This document shows, one piece after another, positions 1 to 8,743 of a stretch of 64,000 nt of DNA. The notes beneath the pieces are model-generated. The model saw nothing but the letters and a program-made list of their open reading frames with translations, had not been told where the DNA came from and ran no database searches. The stretch covers positions 124,001-188,000 of the forward strand of contig JAGYIL010000004.1 in assembly GCA_018402545.1 (NCBI GenBank), written 5' to 3'. A program made the translations under genes and the position numbers. Origin of the DNA: Saccharospirillum sp. (GTDB lineage: Bacteria; Pseudomonadota; Gammaproteobacteria; Pseudomonadales; Natronospirillaceae). The stretch's first letter is position 1, and each line of letters opens with the position of its first letter.

Positions 1-963
1 CTAGAGGGGAGTATTCTAATCTACCCTTTAGAAGCGGAACCTGAAAAAAGCGAAGAAAAAAAGAAAATGAACATTCATGAATTAACTCATGAATTGGCCC
101 ACGAATTAGAGTGCTCAGGAAAAGTAGAGAATTTTTATAAAATTAAAAATCTGATTGATAATCCAAGTGAAGTTACAGGTTTGAAAGATGATACTTTGTT
201 TTGTTCACTGAAGTTCACGATTTCATGTAATGGGGTTGTTAAGCTTGGATATAATGATGATTCCTGCGAGCTTGATGACAATAGTGATTATATAATTGCG
301 AGACAAGCTTTTTACTACCTTAAGTACTCTATTCATAGTCACCGACATCATGTTGATGAACAAGATTCATTAACCACAATAACTCAGAATGATTCAGATG
401 CTGGTCTAAGGCTCGTTTGCCAATTGAAGAGAGAACTAACGTCATTGAGTAGAGAGCAAAAATTGGACAACCGTATTCATGCAACGAGTGATGCCAAAGG
501 TATTATTGCTTATTCAAAATCTTTGCTTTTAGGCTTGCGAGATGAAGGTCTACTTTCTAAAGACGGTGTTGAGAAAGAGCTGCTTTACTTTGAAAATATT
601 CTGAAATCATTTGAAGGGCTAGAGAATTCAATCTTGCGTACTGAGTTCAATACTGAGTCTATTAAATCAAAATCGAAGGTTATATTAGGCTTTATTTTGA
701 TTAGTCTCTGGGGGACAGCTAATTTTATCTTTGCTGCATCAGAGAAAATTAAGGTGGACACGCCTTTTTCATTTATGATTCCTGTCATGATGTTATTTTT
801 CGTGATTCTAGTATATTTCGCTATTAAAAGGTTCTATGCAATACTGACAGACGCTAAAAAGCTAGTGGAAGTGTACAGCATATCGCTGAAGAGTATTAGT
901 TTGCGAATTGGTTTGGCATTACTTTCGATCGTCGTCCTAATATTTATTGATTTGATGCAGTAG
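1..963 (+). CDS. Hypothetical membrane protein, 5' end probably cut by window edge
   Basis: I do not recognise this protein. The first ATG is at 67 (298 residues), but the frame is open back to base 1 and no good Shine-Dalgarno precedes that ATG, so the gene probably begins outside the window. From Met67, residues 1-200 are hydrophilic, with His- and Glu-rich segments. Three hydrophobic segments follow, at about 205-223, 234-252 and 279-296, which suggests a soluble N-terminal region anchored by a C-terminal membrane module. The gene is clearly AT-rich and uses A/T-ending codons unlike the rest of the window, which suggests horizontal acquisition. It stands alone. An alternative is a phage-defence or effector membrane protein, but no motif supports that. 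Confidence 0.6.
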   Translation, partial: LEGSILIYPLEAEPEKSEEKKKMNIHELTHELAHELECSGKVENFYKIKNLIDNPSEVTGLKDDTLFCSLKFTISCNGVVKLGYNDDSCELDDNSDYIIARQAFYYLKYSIHSHRHHVDEQDSLTTITQNDSDAGLRLVCQLKRELTSLSREQKLDNRIHATSDAKGIIAYSKSLLLGLRDEGLLSKDGVEKELLYFENILKSFEGLENSILRTEFNTESIKSKSKVILGFILISLWGTANFIFAASEKIKVDTPFSFMIPVMMLFFVILVYFAIKRFYAILTDAKKLVEVYSISLKSISLRIGLALLSIVVLIFIDLMQ

Positions 964-1437
964 TTTTTTGCTAGTGAATGTCTGAACTGAACCGGTAAAA
1001 ATCGAGATGTCAGACGTTATTTTTCCTTCATTTATTTGGCTTTCCCAGTCATGTTGATGGAAGGCAGTCGCATACCTTTTATGATTATCGTTTTCTCGTA
1101 ATTTTCGAGATAGTATGTAGTGTGTTGTAGCTTTTTAAAACTCTCTATCATCACAGCCTAATTCATTTTTTACTTGATCATTTGGTTTGGTTGACCTAGT
1201 TATTTCGTGAATGTACTTAGATCATATGGTAAGCCCGCATTCGCTGAAACACTTACTCCACGAAATTCAGTTGGTATTACAGGCTCTTTAAAAAAGTTCT
1301 CAAGTTACGCTTACATGACGTCATTGAAAGGGTCGCTGCGGGTTTTGAACTATTTGTCGTTTTTTGTCGCTATATTAGCGAACTGCAATGTTATTTAGAT
1401 AGAGTTATAATTTCAACTTGTTACTTAATTAACGATG
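964..1437. other. AT-rich gene-free region
   Basis: About 470 bp of AT-rich DNA between the left-edge gene and recD. A 63-codon frame at 1207-1398 on the plus strand has no recognisable motif and no convincing ribosome-binding site, so I do not call it a gene. An inverted GTCTGA...TCAGAC pair near 979-1013 followed by T-rich sequence could end transcription of the upstream gene. Base composition switches sharply to GC-rich at the recD stop, which marks a likely boundary of foreign DNA. Confidence 0.4.
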
Positions 1438-3438
1438 TTACAAAATTTTGTTGCTTTCACCTAATGTTGTTATATTTAAGGATAGACCTGAATATCTCTC
1501 AATCCTCCTCAGAACCCCCTCACACCAAACCCCCTCACCTCCAACAACAAACAATTCCCGCTTAGCCCGCGTCAACCCGGTATAAATCAACTCCCGGCTC
1601 AACAGCCCCATTGCCTGCTCAGGCAACACCATCGCCACTCGCTCGAACTCAGACCCCTGAGTTTTATGAATCGTCATCGCATACACGGTTTCGAACCGGG
1701 GCAGACGGCCAGGGGCCAAGGGGCGGTAGTCGGTGTCGCCAGTCTGGAACCAGGCCATTAGGTGGCCGCTGGTGTCGTCGGGCCAGATGAGGCCAATGTC
1801 TCCGTTGTAGAGGCCGATGCCGTAGTGGTTTTCGGTGATCATGATCGGTTGGCCCTTGAAGAAGGGGGCTCGGGTTGGGTTCAGGGTTTTGAGTATCCGT
1901 TCGTTCAGGGCTTCTACGCCCATGGGGCCTACGCGGGCGGGGCAGAGTAGCCGGAACTGGAACAGGGCGTTGAAGGCGTCGGCTTTGCTCGCGGCCGTGG
2001 CGATGGGGCGGTACCAGTGGTCGACCCAGTGGCTGATCTGTTGCTGGGCTTTTTCGGTGGGGATCCACGCCAGGTCTTCGGCGTCGCTTTGCAGGGTGGC
2101 GAGGCTGGCTTCGGCTTCGCCGTTGATGACCTGGGTGGCCAGGCGGCCGATGCCGCTGTGTTGGTGGAAGCGGCGGCTGTGTTTTAGGAAAGTTAGAAAG
2201 TCGGGAGCTGCGAGTTCTGAGCTGCGAGCTTCGAGCTTTGAGCTTCGAGTAGGAACCGTTAAGCCCAGAGTCTTGAGGGTTTTTGCTCTTTTTGGACTGT
2301 AGCCTGGGTGGGGGCGTTGGGCTAGGTCGGCTAGTACTGAGCCTGCGGCTACGCTCGGCAATTGGTCTGCGTCGCCCAGTAGGATGACTTTGGTGTGTTC
2401 CGGTAGGGCGCGGAACAGTCTTGTCATCATGGGTAAGTCGACCATGGAGACTTCGTCGACGAGCAGTACGTCGCAGTCGAGTGGGTTGCGTTCGTTGTGG
2501 CGGAAGTCGAGCCGGTTGGGGATGACGCCGAGTAGTCGGTGCAATGTGGTGGCTTCGTCGGGAATGCTGTTCAGGGCGAGCAGGTCGATGCGGCCGGCAA
2601 GCTCGCTTTTGGCATCGCGGATGGATTCGGCCAGGCGCTGGGCGGCTTTGCCGGTGGGGGCGGCCATGCGTATTTTGAGGTCGTGCGGGCTGGTCATCGC
2701 CAGTAGGGCAAGCAACCGGGTGACGGTGTAGGTTTTGCCGGTGCCGGGGCCGCCGGCGATGATGTTAAAGCCATTGAACAGGGCGTTGGCGGCGGCGATG
2801 GCTTGCCAGTCTGGTTCTGCGTTGGTGTCTTGCTTGGCGAGCGCCGGGAACAGGGTGTGCAGGGCGGTTTTTGCGGCTTTGGTATCGATGGCCTCCGCGT
2901 TTGCGTCGGTTTGCAGGCGCTGGCGCAGTTGGGTGGCCAGTTCCTGTTCGAATTTCCAGTAGCGGCGCAGGTAGAGGCGGTCGCCATCGAGCACGATGGG
3001 GGCGTTGTCTTCGGGGCCTATGGGCAGTTGGCTTAGCTGGGTCAGCCAGTCTTCCAGGGGTGGGAAGGTGTAGCCCGGTTTGTCGTCGCTGTGCCACTCG
3101 GTGCGGCCGGCCCAGGCGGGCAGGTAGAGGCAGCTGTGGCCTTGCTGCAGGGTGTGGCTGGCGCCGGCGATGCTGTGGAAGAGGTCGTCGGTGTGGGTGT
3201 TGAGCCAGTCGCAGAGTTGGGCGGCCAGGTGTAGGTCTAGTTGGGTTATGTTGGTTAGGCGCTGGCGCGCGGTTTTTAGCAGTGGTTGGGATGCTTCCTG
3301 TCGCCCAGAGGACTGGCCTCCCACATTGGGGGAGTTCTGTGGTTGGTTGGTTTCCTGTCGCCCAGGGGACTGGCCTCCCACATTGAGAGAGTTCCCAGGT
3401 TGGTTTGGAGATTGCCCATTGGTTGGTTCGGTGGTCAT
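1438..3438 (-). CDS. recD: RecBCD exonuclease subunit RecD (5'-3' helicase)
   Basis: Superfamily 1B helicase subunit of RecBCD, which unwinds along the 5'-ended strand during double-strand break repair. The start chosen is ATG at 3438, which overlaps the recB stop in an ATGA arrangement and gives 666 residues; the longer frame to 3759 is a shadow over recB. Visible motifs are Walker A GGPGTGKT (229-236), Walker B LLVDEVSMVD, GDADQLPSVAAGS, and the C-terminal TIHKTQGSEF and YTGLTRAKRE. Two oddities occur. The N-terminus carries a 19-residue tandem repeat (NQP..S.NVGGQS.GRQE) encoded by REP-like DNA. The loop after the GDADQ motif holds an insertion made of a heptamer DNA repeat (2204-2251), encoding a stretch like SSKLEARSSELAA. 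Both lie where family members vary in length, and the helicase motifs are intact, so the protein is probably functional. Confidence 0.93.
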   Translation of the reverse strand: MTTEPTNGQSPNQPGNSLNVGGQSPGRQETNQPQNSPNVGGQSSGRQEASQPLLKTARQRLTNITQLDLHLAAQLCDWLNTHTDDLFHSIAGASHTLQQGHSCLYLPAWAGRTEWHSDDKPGYTFPPLEDWLTQLSQLPIGPEDNAPIVLDGDRLYLRRYWKFEQELATQLRQRLQTDANAEAIDTKAAKTALHTLFPALAKQDTNAEPDWQAIAAANALFNGFNIIAGGPGTGKTYTVTRLLALLAMTSPHDLKIRMAAPTGKAAQRLAESIRDAKSELAGRIDLLALNSIPDEATTLHRLLGVIPNRLDFRHNERNPLDCDVLLVDEVSMVDLPMMTRLFRALPEHTKVILLGDADQLPSVAAGSVLADLAQRPHPGYSPKRAKTLKTLGLTVPTRSSKLEARSSELAAPDFLTFLKHSRRFHQHSGIGRLATQVINGEAEASLATLQSDAEDLAWIPTEKAQQQISHWVDHWYRPIATAASKADAFNALFQFRLLCPARVGPMGVEALNERILKTLNPTRAPFFKGQPIMITENHYGIGLYNGDIGLIWPDDTSGHLMAWFQTGDTDYRPLAPGRLPRFETVYAMTIHKTQGSEFERVAMVLPEQAMGLLSRELIYTGLTRAKRELFVVGGEGVWCEGVLRRIERYSGLSLNITTLGESNKIL
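2204..2251. repeat. Degenerate heptamer repeat (GAGCTNN) inside recD
   Basis: About seven consecutive 7-bp units of the form GAGCTGC, GAGCTTC or GAGCTTT sit in the recD coding sequence. Seven units of 7 bp stay in frame every third unit, so the array adds a Ser/Glu/Leu-rich loop without a frameshift. The same unit type recurs between ahcY and metK at 33499-33605, so this is a repeat family and not a chance codon pattern. Confidence 0.75.
3295..3408. repeat. 57-bp REP-like tandem duplication inside recD
   Basis: Two adjacent 57-bp units (3295-3351 and 3352-3408) both contain CCTGTCGCCCAG, a purine-rich spacer and GACTGGCCTCCCACA. Read on the minus strand this is GTGGGAGGCCAGTCC...CTGGGCGACAGG, a GGAG tetranucleotide followed by an imperfect palindrome. 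That layout is known from REP sequences mobilised by RAYT proteins. Each unit is 19 codons, so the RecD frame is kept. No RAYT gene is present in the window. Confidence 0.6.
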
Positions 3439-6400
3439 GCTGGGGTCTCCGTGCCGGTGAACAGGGTGTCCAGGGCGTGTAGGGCGGTTAGGTCCGGGTC
3501 GCGGTGGTAGATGCCTGTGGTTTGGCCCTGGGTCATGCCGCGCAGGTAGAGGTAGTGTACGCCGCCGAGGTGTTGTTCCGGGTTGTAGTCGGGCAGGCGG
3601 GTGCGCAGGTAGCGGTGCAGGGCCAGGGTGTAGAGCAGGTATTGCAGGTCGTAGAAGCTGGCGTGGACGCTCTCGGTCAGGGCAGTTGGGTTGTAGTCGC
3701 CCAGGCGTTCGCCGAGCCAGGTGGATTTGTAGTCGACCACGTAATAGCGGCCCTGCCATTGGTAAATCAGGTCGATGTAGCCGTGCATCATGCCTTTCAG
3801 GCGCGGCGGTTCGGGCAGGATGACGCCCGGGGTATTGCGGTGCCGGGCGAGGATGCGGGCCAGGCCCTGGCCTTTGCTGGCCATTGGGAAATAGAAAGCC
3901 GCTTCGCGTTGGGTGTGCGCCTGGCTCAGGTCTGCCAGGCGGGCGCCGCTGGGCAGTTCGGTGTTGAGGATGTCGCTGAGCCAGGTGGCGAGTGCCGGGC
4001 GCAGCGGGCTGATGCTGGGTGTTGCGGGTTCATGGTTGTTGGCCTGGTTGTTGGCTTGGGCGTCTTTCGGTAGCAGCGCGGGGTAGCGTTGTTCGGCCCA
4101 GGCGAGTTCGGTGGTGAAATCCGGGTTTTCGAAATCGAGCCGTTCGAGCAGATCGTGCAGCAGGTTACCGGCTTCGGCGCCCCGGGCCAGGCGGAACCGC
4201 AATGGCCGGTCTTGCGGGGCGGTGGGGGCTTGTTCGGGGTCGTCCTGGTCGCGGTCGGGCGTGGTCAGGCCGCCGTGGCGGGCGTTGCGGGTCAGCGCCG
4301 AGAAGGAGCTGAGCCACCAGTCGCGTTCGATACGGCCGTGGAACTGGGCGGCGCGGGCGGTGCTGGTGGTTGTGGCTTCGGGGGCTGCGGCGTCGGTCAG
4401 TGGGGTGTCGGGCAGGGTGAGTACGGCGCCGTTGCCCTGGTTGGCGAAGTCGGTCAGCTGTTCGGTCAGGGCGTCGAAGGTTTTTGTGTTCAGGCAGCGG
4501 GCCAGGGGTGAGCGGTCCAGTTCCCTGAACTCGGCGGCCATCACATAGAGGCGGCGTTCGGCGCGGGTGGCGGCGACGTACAGCAGGCGGATGTCTTCGG
4601 CGGCCTGTTCTTCTTCATAGAGGTCGCGTTCCTGGTCGCTCGGGTTCAGGGCGAGTACGGCGTTGTAGTCTTCGCGGTCGTGGTAGCGAATCAGCATCGG
4701 CGGTTGCTTGGGTTTGCTGCGGCCGTAGCTGACGAACGGCAGAAAGACGATGGGGTATTCCAGCCCCTTGGCGCCGTGCTGGGTGATCACCTGTATCAGG
4801 TTGGCGTCGCTTTCCAGGCGCAGCTGGGCGATGTTGGCCAGGGTGTCGTCTTGCCGGGCCTGGTCGAACCAGTGCAGCAGTTGCCAGGGTTGGCGGTGTT
4901 GCTGGCTGGCCTGTTGCAGCAGTTCGAGCAGGTGCAGGCTGTTGGTGAGCGTGCGTTCGTGGCGTTGCGGGTGCGGGCGCACGTGGCGCTGGAACAGCTG
5001 CAGCGCCATGCTCATCAGGCCCTGGCTGAACCAGCGCTCGCGCAGTTCGGTGAGTTCGAACAGGGCTTCAGCCCAGGCGTGTTCGTCTTGCTGCAGCTGG
5101 AACAGCCGTTCGGCATCAAAACCAAACCAGGGCGTGGCGAGCGCGGCGATCAGGGCGCGGTCGTTCTCCAGGTTCAGTATGCCGTTCAGGGCGCGGGCCA
5201 GGGTTTCGGCCTCGGCGCTTTGCAGTACGTTGTCGCGCGCGCTCAGGTAAACAGAGGCAAGCTGGTGTGTGCGCAGGGCGTTCTGAATGACTTCGGCTTC
5301 GTGTTTGCTGCGCACCAGCAGGGCGATGTCGCCGGGTTGTACCGGTTGGCCATCGAGTTTGGCCTCGGCGAGCAGGCGGCGGATCTCGCGGGCGGTCCAG
5401 TCGGCCAGTACCTCCAGGCCAGCGCGGGTGTAGCCTTTGGGGTCGTCTTCGGTGGCGGGCAGCAGGCACCATTGCACGGCGCCGCGACCGGCCGGGTCGT
5501 CGATGTCGGGCAGGTCGGTTTTGCCAGCTTTGACCGGCAGGTAATCGATGCCGAAGCCGAAGACCTCGGCGCTGGCCTTCCGGGTGAGTACCTCGCCGTC
5601 GGCATCGAGCGGGTGTTCGCCGTAGAACAGCCGGTTGTAACCCTGCACCACCGCCGGGTGGGAGCGGAAGTTGGTGTCCATGTGCCATTGCTGGTCGGCG
5701 TTGTCGCGGGCTTTGAGGTAGGCGAACACATCGCCGCCGCGAAAGCCGTAAATGGCCTGTTTCGGGTCGCCGATCATGCACAGCAGGCCGGGCTGACCTT
5801 TGGGGTACAGGGCATCGAGAATGGCGTACTGGTCCGGGTCGGTATCCTGAAATTCATCGACCAGGGCGACCGGGAACTGTTCGGCGAGTTTGGCGGCCAG
5901 GGCCGGGCCGGCGTCGGCATCCTGCAGGCGCTGGCGCAGTTGGATGATCAGGTCGTTGAAGTCGAGCTGGTCGAGCCGGTCTTTGCTGGCCAGCAGGTGC
6001 GCCCGGGCGAAGGTGATGCCTTGCCAGGCCCACCAGGCTTTAACGTCTTTCGCCATGCCGGCCAGTTGCTGCGCCAGGGTGTGCAGGTGCGGCAGGGCGG
6101 CTTCTTTTTTGGCGGTGCTGAAGGCGTCTTTGCTGAATTTGCCGGTAAACACCTCGGGTACTGCGCCGGGCCAGGGGTGTTGGGCCAATTCGGTCAGTTC
6201 ATCGAGTTTTGCCTGCCATTCGGCCGTGCTGGCTTCGCCCCGGCGGGGTTTGACGTTCAGGGTGTAAAAGGCTTCGGCCTCACTGGCCCAGTGCTGGCAG
6301 AAGGCGTTCCAGGCTTCGTGCGGTTCGGTCAGTTCCGGTTCGGCGACGGTTTCGCTGCCGCCGATGGTGCGGCCCCATTCTTTAGCGAAGTCGTCCGGTG

Positions 6401-6926
6401 TGGCCCAGTAGCTTTGCAGTTGTTCGAACTGTTCGCCGCGCGCTTCGCGCCGGTACCAGTCCTGCAGGGCTTCAAGAATGAGCGCGCTGCTGTCGGCTTC
6501 CATTTCGGCGTGAAAGCTAATGCCACTGGCGAAGGCCTGCTGGGTGAGGGCGCGTTTGCAGAAGCCGTGAATGGTATAAACGGCGGCTTCGTCGAGGTTG
6601 AGCAGGGCCTTGTGCAGCAGGGCGCGGGCTTTTTGCGGTTCGATGCGGTCGGCGAGTGTTTGAAAGAACGGTTCGTTGATTTCGCCCCAGTTATCGTGGG
6701 CATCGCGAATGAGTTGGCCCAGTCGGCCTTTCAGTTCGGCGGTGGCGGCCTTGGTGAAGGTCATCACCAGTATCTGTTCGACACTGAGTTGCTGTTCGAG
6801 CAGCAGGCGCAGATAAAGCCGGGTGATGTTGTACGTTTTGCCGGTGCCAGCGCTGGCCTCGATGAGTTGGCGGCCTTGAAGGGGCAGCGTCTCGGCTTTG
6901 AGTTGCTTGGGGGCTTGGTCCAACAT
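3435..6926 (-). CDS. recB: RecBCD exonuclease subunit RecB (helicase-nuclease)
   Basis: Superfamily 1A 3'-5' helicase and the sole nuclease of RecBCD. The 1163 residues are close to the usual 1180. Walker A is ASAGTGKT (24-31), followed by MTFTKAATAELKGR (motif Ia), VDEFQDTDPDQY (motif II), MIGDPKQAIYGFRGGD (motif III), ITQHGAKGLEYP (motif V) and LLYVAATRAERRLY (motif VI). The C-terminal nuclease domain is intact: GNLLHDLLERLDF, then about residues 1047-1070 with GYIDLIYQ and YYVVDYKS, which hold the catalytic Asp and Lys. The stop overlaps the recD start by four bases, implying translational coupling. Upstream is not recC, as is usual, but a repeat element and unrelated genes, so recBD must have its own promoter or be read from afar. 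Confidence 0.96.
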   Translation of the reverse strand: MLDQAPKQLKAETLPLQGRQLIEASAGTGKTYNITRLYLRLLLEQQLSVEQILVMTFTKAATAELKGRLGQLIRDAHDNWGEINEPFFQTLADRIEPQKARALLHKALLNLDEAAVYTIHGFCKRALTQQAFASGISFHAEMEADSSALILEALQDWYRREARGEQFEQLQSYWATPDDFAKEWGRTIGGSETVAEPELTEPHEAWNAFCQHWASEAEAFYTLNVKPRRGEASTAEWQAKLDELTELAQHPWPGAVPEVFTGKFSKDAFSTAKKEAALPHLHTLAQQLAGMAKDVKAWWAWQGITFARAHLLASKDRLDQLDFNDLIIQLRQRLQDADAGPALAAKLAEQFPVALVDEFQDTDPDQYAILDALYPKGQPGLLCMIGDPKQAIYGFRGGDVFAYLKARDNADQQWHMDTNFRSHPAVVQGYNRLFYGEHPLDADGEVLTRKASAEVFGFGIDYLPVKAGKTDLPDIDDPAGRGAVQWCLLPATEDDPKGYTRAGLEVLADWTAREIRRLLAEAKLDGQPVQPGDIALLVRSKHEAEVIQNALRTHQLASVYLSARDNVLQSAEAETLARALNGILNLENDRALIAALATPWFGFDAERLFQLQQDEHAWAEALFELTELRERWFSQGLMSMALQLFQRHVRPHPQRHERTLTNSLHLLELLQQASQQHRQPWQLLHWFDQARQDDTLANIAQLRLESDANLIQVITQHGAKGLEYPIVFLPFVSYGRSKPKQPPMLIRYHDREDYNAVLALNPSDQERDLYEEEQAAEDIRLLYVAATRAERRLYVMAAEFRELDRSPLARCLNTKTFDALTEQLTDFANQGNGAVLTLPDTPLTDAAAPEATTTSTARAAQFHGRIERDWWLSSFSALTRNARHGGLTTPDRDQDDPEQAPTAPQDRPLRFRLARGAEAGNLLHDLLERLDFENPDFTTELAWAEQRYPALLPKDAQANNQANNHEPATPSISPLRPALATWLSDILNTELPSGARLADLSQAHTQREAAFYFPMASKGQGLARILARHRNTPGVILPEPPRLKGMMHGYIDLIYQWQGRYYVVDYKSTWLGERLGDYNPTALTESVHASFYDLQYLLYTLALHRYLRTRLPDYNPEQHLGGVHYLYLRGMTQGQTTGIYHRDPDLTALHALDTLFTGTETPA

Positions 6927-7292
6927 CAGCGTTCGGGGTACCGGTAGCGTTCAGGGCATTCTGGCAAGGTGGGGGTGGGTGTGCAAATGAATTGGGAGGC
7001 TTGTTAAAACCAAGTTCGGTGGCAGCTTGCCATCTGGTGCCTGGAGGTCGTGTCAGGCACCGGGTATACCTCTCCGGGGTCGGCGTAGACCGGTACCAGC
7101 CCCATCCCTGGGGCTGGCCCTTACGGGCTCGCTTCGCTCATGCCAAAACGCTCCAGGCGTTTTGGTCCATGGGGCCTAGACTGAAGCATCCTTGCTTCAG
7201 ACTACCCCGGATAGACATACCCGGCACCTGACACTTGTTTGGTGGCTTCACCTGGATCGCAACATCCATAGTACGAACTACTTTTCAGAGGT
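6927..7292. other. Gene-free region holding repeat P1
   Basis: About 370 bp between the recB start and the VOC gene stop. Most of it is repeat element P1 (7052-7232). The recB promoter must lie in or beyond this stretch; no convincing -35/-10 pair is visible on the minus strand. I see no reading frame with gene character here. Confidence 0.4.
7052..7232. repeat. Cruciform repeat element P1
   Basis: Large imperfect inverted repeat with outer arms GTCAGGCACCGGGTAT... and ...ATACCCGGCACCTGAC, continuing inward to TCCGGGGT/ACCCCGGA. Inside lie three hairpins with clean stems: CCAGCCCCA-TCCC-TGGGGCTGG, CCAAAACGC-TCCAG-GCGTTTTGG and CTGAAGCA-TCCT-TGCTTCAG. It shares the core CCATGGGGCCTAGACTG with P3, P4 and P5, and the AAACGC hairpin with P2 and P6. 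It has no coding capacity and lies between recB and the VOC gene. Confidence 0.8.
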
Positions 7293-7778
7293 TCAGCCGC
7301 GACAAGCCGCTTCGATGGTGGCGATATCGATCTTTCTCATTTCCATCGTCGCTTCGAAGGCGCGTTTGGCGACGGCAGGGTCGGGGTTGGTGACTGCTTT
7401 CGTCAGCGCGACCGGCGTTATCTGCCACGACAGCCCCCACTTGTCCTTACACCAGCCGCACATGCTCTCCTCCCCGCCATTACCGACAATGGCGTTCCAG
7501 TAGCGATCCGTCTCGGCCTGGTCGTTGGTGGCTACCTGGAACGAAAAAGCCTCGCTTTGCTTAAATGCGGGCCCACCGTTAAGCCCGAGACACGGGATGC
7601 CCATGACGGTGAATTCCACGGTCAGTACATCGCCTTCTTTGCCGGATGGATTGTCCGCCGGGGCGCGATGCACCGCCTGCACTGATGAATCCGGAAAGGT
7701 CTCGGCGTAAAAACGGGCCGCTTCTTCGGCACCGCCGTCGTACCAGAGGCAAATTGTGTTTTTGGAGGGTGTGCTCAT
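7293..7778 (-). CDS. VOC superfamily protein, PhnB-like
   Basis: A 161-residue protein of the vicinal oxygen chelate fold, in the PhnB/3-demethylubiquinone-methyltransferase-like group of small soluble proteins with unknown substrates. The family look is clear in ICLWYDGGAEEAARFYAETFPDS near the N-terminus, FTVMGIPCLGLNGGP in the middle, and WCKDKWGLSWQITP before the C-terminal helix (AVAKRAFEATMEMRKIDIATIE). The start at 7778 has a good AAGGAGA box. It stands as a single gene between recB and the HAD gene. No catalytic role can be assigned; many paralogues are of unknown function. Confidence 0.85.
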   Translation of the reverse strand: MSTPSKNTICLWYDGGAEEAARFYAETFPDSSVQAVHRAPADNPSGKEGDVLTVEFTVMGIPCLGLNGGPAFKQSEAFSFQVATNDQAETDRYWNAIVGNGGEESMCGWCKDKWGLSWQITPVALTKAVTNPDPAVAKRAFEATMEMRKIDIATIEAACRG

Positions 7779-7976
7779 GGTGTATCTCCTTGCAGTGACA
7801 GTTCAGTGCATTCCAGCGCGGGGTCACCGCACCTGAATGGCGACAGGACGTCAGCGGGCTGGTTCCGCCGCGCCTCTTATCGGATAGTCGAACCGGCAGC
7901 CGCAAAATCGACAGAAAGATGAAAAAATTCTTTTAACCTGTGAACACTGGATAGACTAATGCTGCCACAGGTCCAC

Positions 7977-8636
7977 CTACGATAGCTGTGCCCAGTTGAC
8001 CGGGACACGGTGACCAGCGTCCATGAGCTGTTCGAACGCATTAAAAGACATCGGGCCCGTTTCAGAATTGGTTGGGGTTACGTGCAACCCGGACCAGCCA
8101 CAGGCAATTGCCGGAGCGATGTCTTTTTCCAGTGAGTCACCAATAAACAGGGCAGTGGCCGGATCAATCTCTTCTTTTTGCTCAAGCAACCGGATTAGCG
8201 CTTTATTCGGCTTTCTCATGGCAATGTTTGCGTCACCGCTCGAATACCAGAAATCAAACGTCTTATTCAGACCCAGGGCTTCAATGACACTGTGCTGAAA
8301 AACAGAGGGGCCGTTTGTCATGATGCCAACCCGGCACTGGTACTGTTCCCGCAACCGGTCTGGCAGGGAATGAACGCCCCGATACAGTGTTTGCACTTCC
8401 GCCCAGCGCTGAGTGAAGGTGGTAAACAATGCCTCCTTCTCTTTGTAGTCACGTTCAGGAAAACAGCTCTCAATGGCTTCGATTCCGGTGCAGGCTCCAT
8501 CGATGGAGACCATCTCCATCCAGGTGGGCATCACCGACTCCAAAGTCGTGCCGAATACGGTGTTGAACACATCATCAAAACGCTCCGTTGGGTAACAAAG
8601 CGTCATGTCGAGGTCAAAAACGATGGTTTTGAACAA
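7977..8636 (-). CDS. HAD-superfamily hydrolase (phosphatase)
   Basis: Haloacid dehalogenase-type phosphatase of subclass IA. Motif I is FDLDMTLCYPTE (nucleophile Asp and the DxD acid), motif II is IMTNGPS, motif III is the Lys in MRKPNKALI, and motif IV is LFIGDSLEKDI. The only ATG near the N-terminus is inside motif I, so the start must be a rare codon. TTG at 8636, with AAAGGAAA upstream, gives 219 residues; a TTG at 8729 would give 250. The gene is downstream of hipA on the same strand, so it may be co-transcribed with it. The closest known activities are YjjG/phosphoglycolate-type phosphatases; the substrate is unknown. Confidence 0.85.
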   Translation of the reverse strand: MFKTIVFDLDMTLCYPTERFDDVFNTVFGTTLESVMPTWMEMVSIDGACTGIEAIESCFPERDYKEKEALFTTFTQRWAEVQTLYRGVHSLPDRLREQYQCRVGIMTNGPSVFQHSVIEALGLNKTFDFWYSSGDANIAMRKPNKALIRLLEQKEEIDPATALFIGDSLEKDIAPAIACGWSGLHVTPTNSETGPMSFNAFEQLMDAGHRVPVNWAQLS

Positions 8637-8743
8637 AGCCGGGTTTCCTTTTGGCGGTTTTCGGGTGTGTTGGTAATGGAAACAATCAGCAAAGGTCACT
8701 GGCTGTTTCAATGGCGTCTGCGCAGGCAAGTAATTTGGGCTAT

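Noticed and set aside
1207-1398. 63-codon protein in the AT-rich gap
   Set aside because: No ribosome-binding site, no hydrophobic or domain pattern, and stop-poor frames of this size are not rare.
3439-3759. N-terminal extension of recD to 3759
   Set aside because: It overlaps recB in another frame and is Pro/Arg-rich shadow sequence; the ATG at 3438 overlaps the recB stop as expected.
4680-6947. 755-codon open frame on the plus strand opposite recB
   Set aside because: It is the antisense shadow of the GC-rich recB gene; recB has all helicase and nuclease motifs, and the plus-strand product is low-complexity Gly/Val/Gln-rich sequence without motifs.
7052-7232. Integron attC site
   Set aside because: P elements have size and palindromy in the attC range, but no GTTRRRY/RYYYAAC core sites and no integrase were seen.
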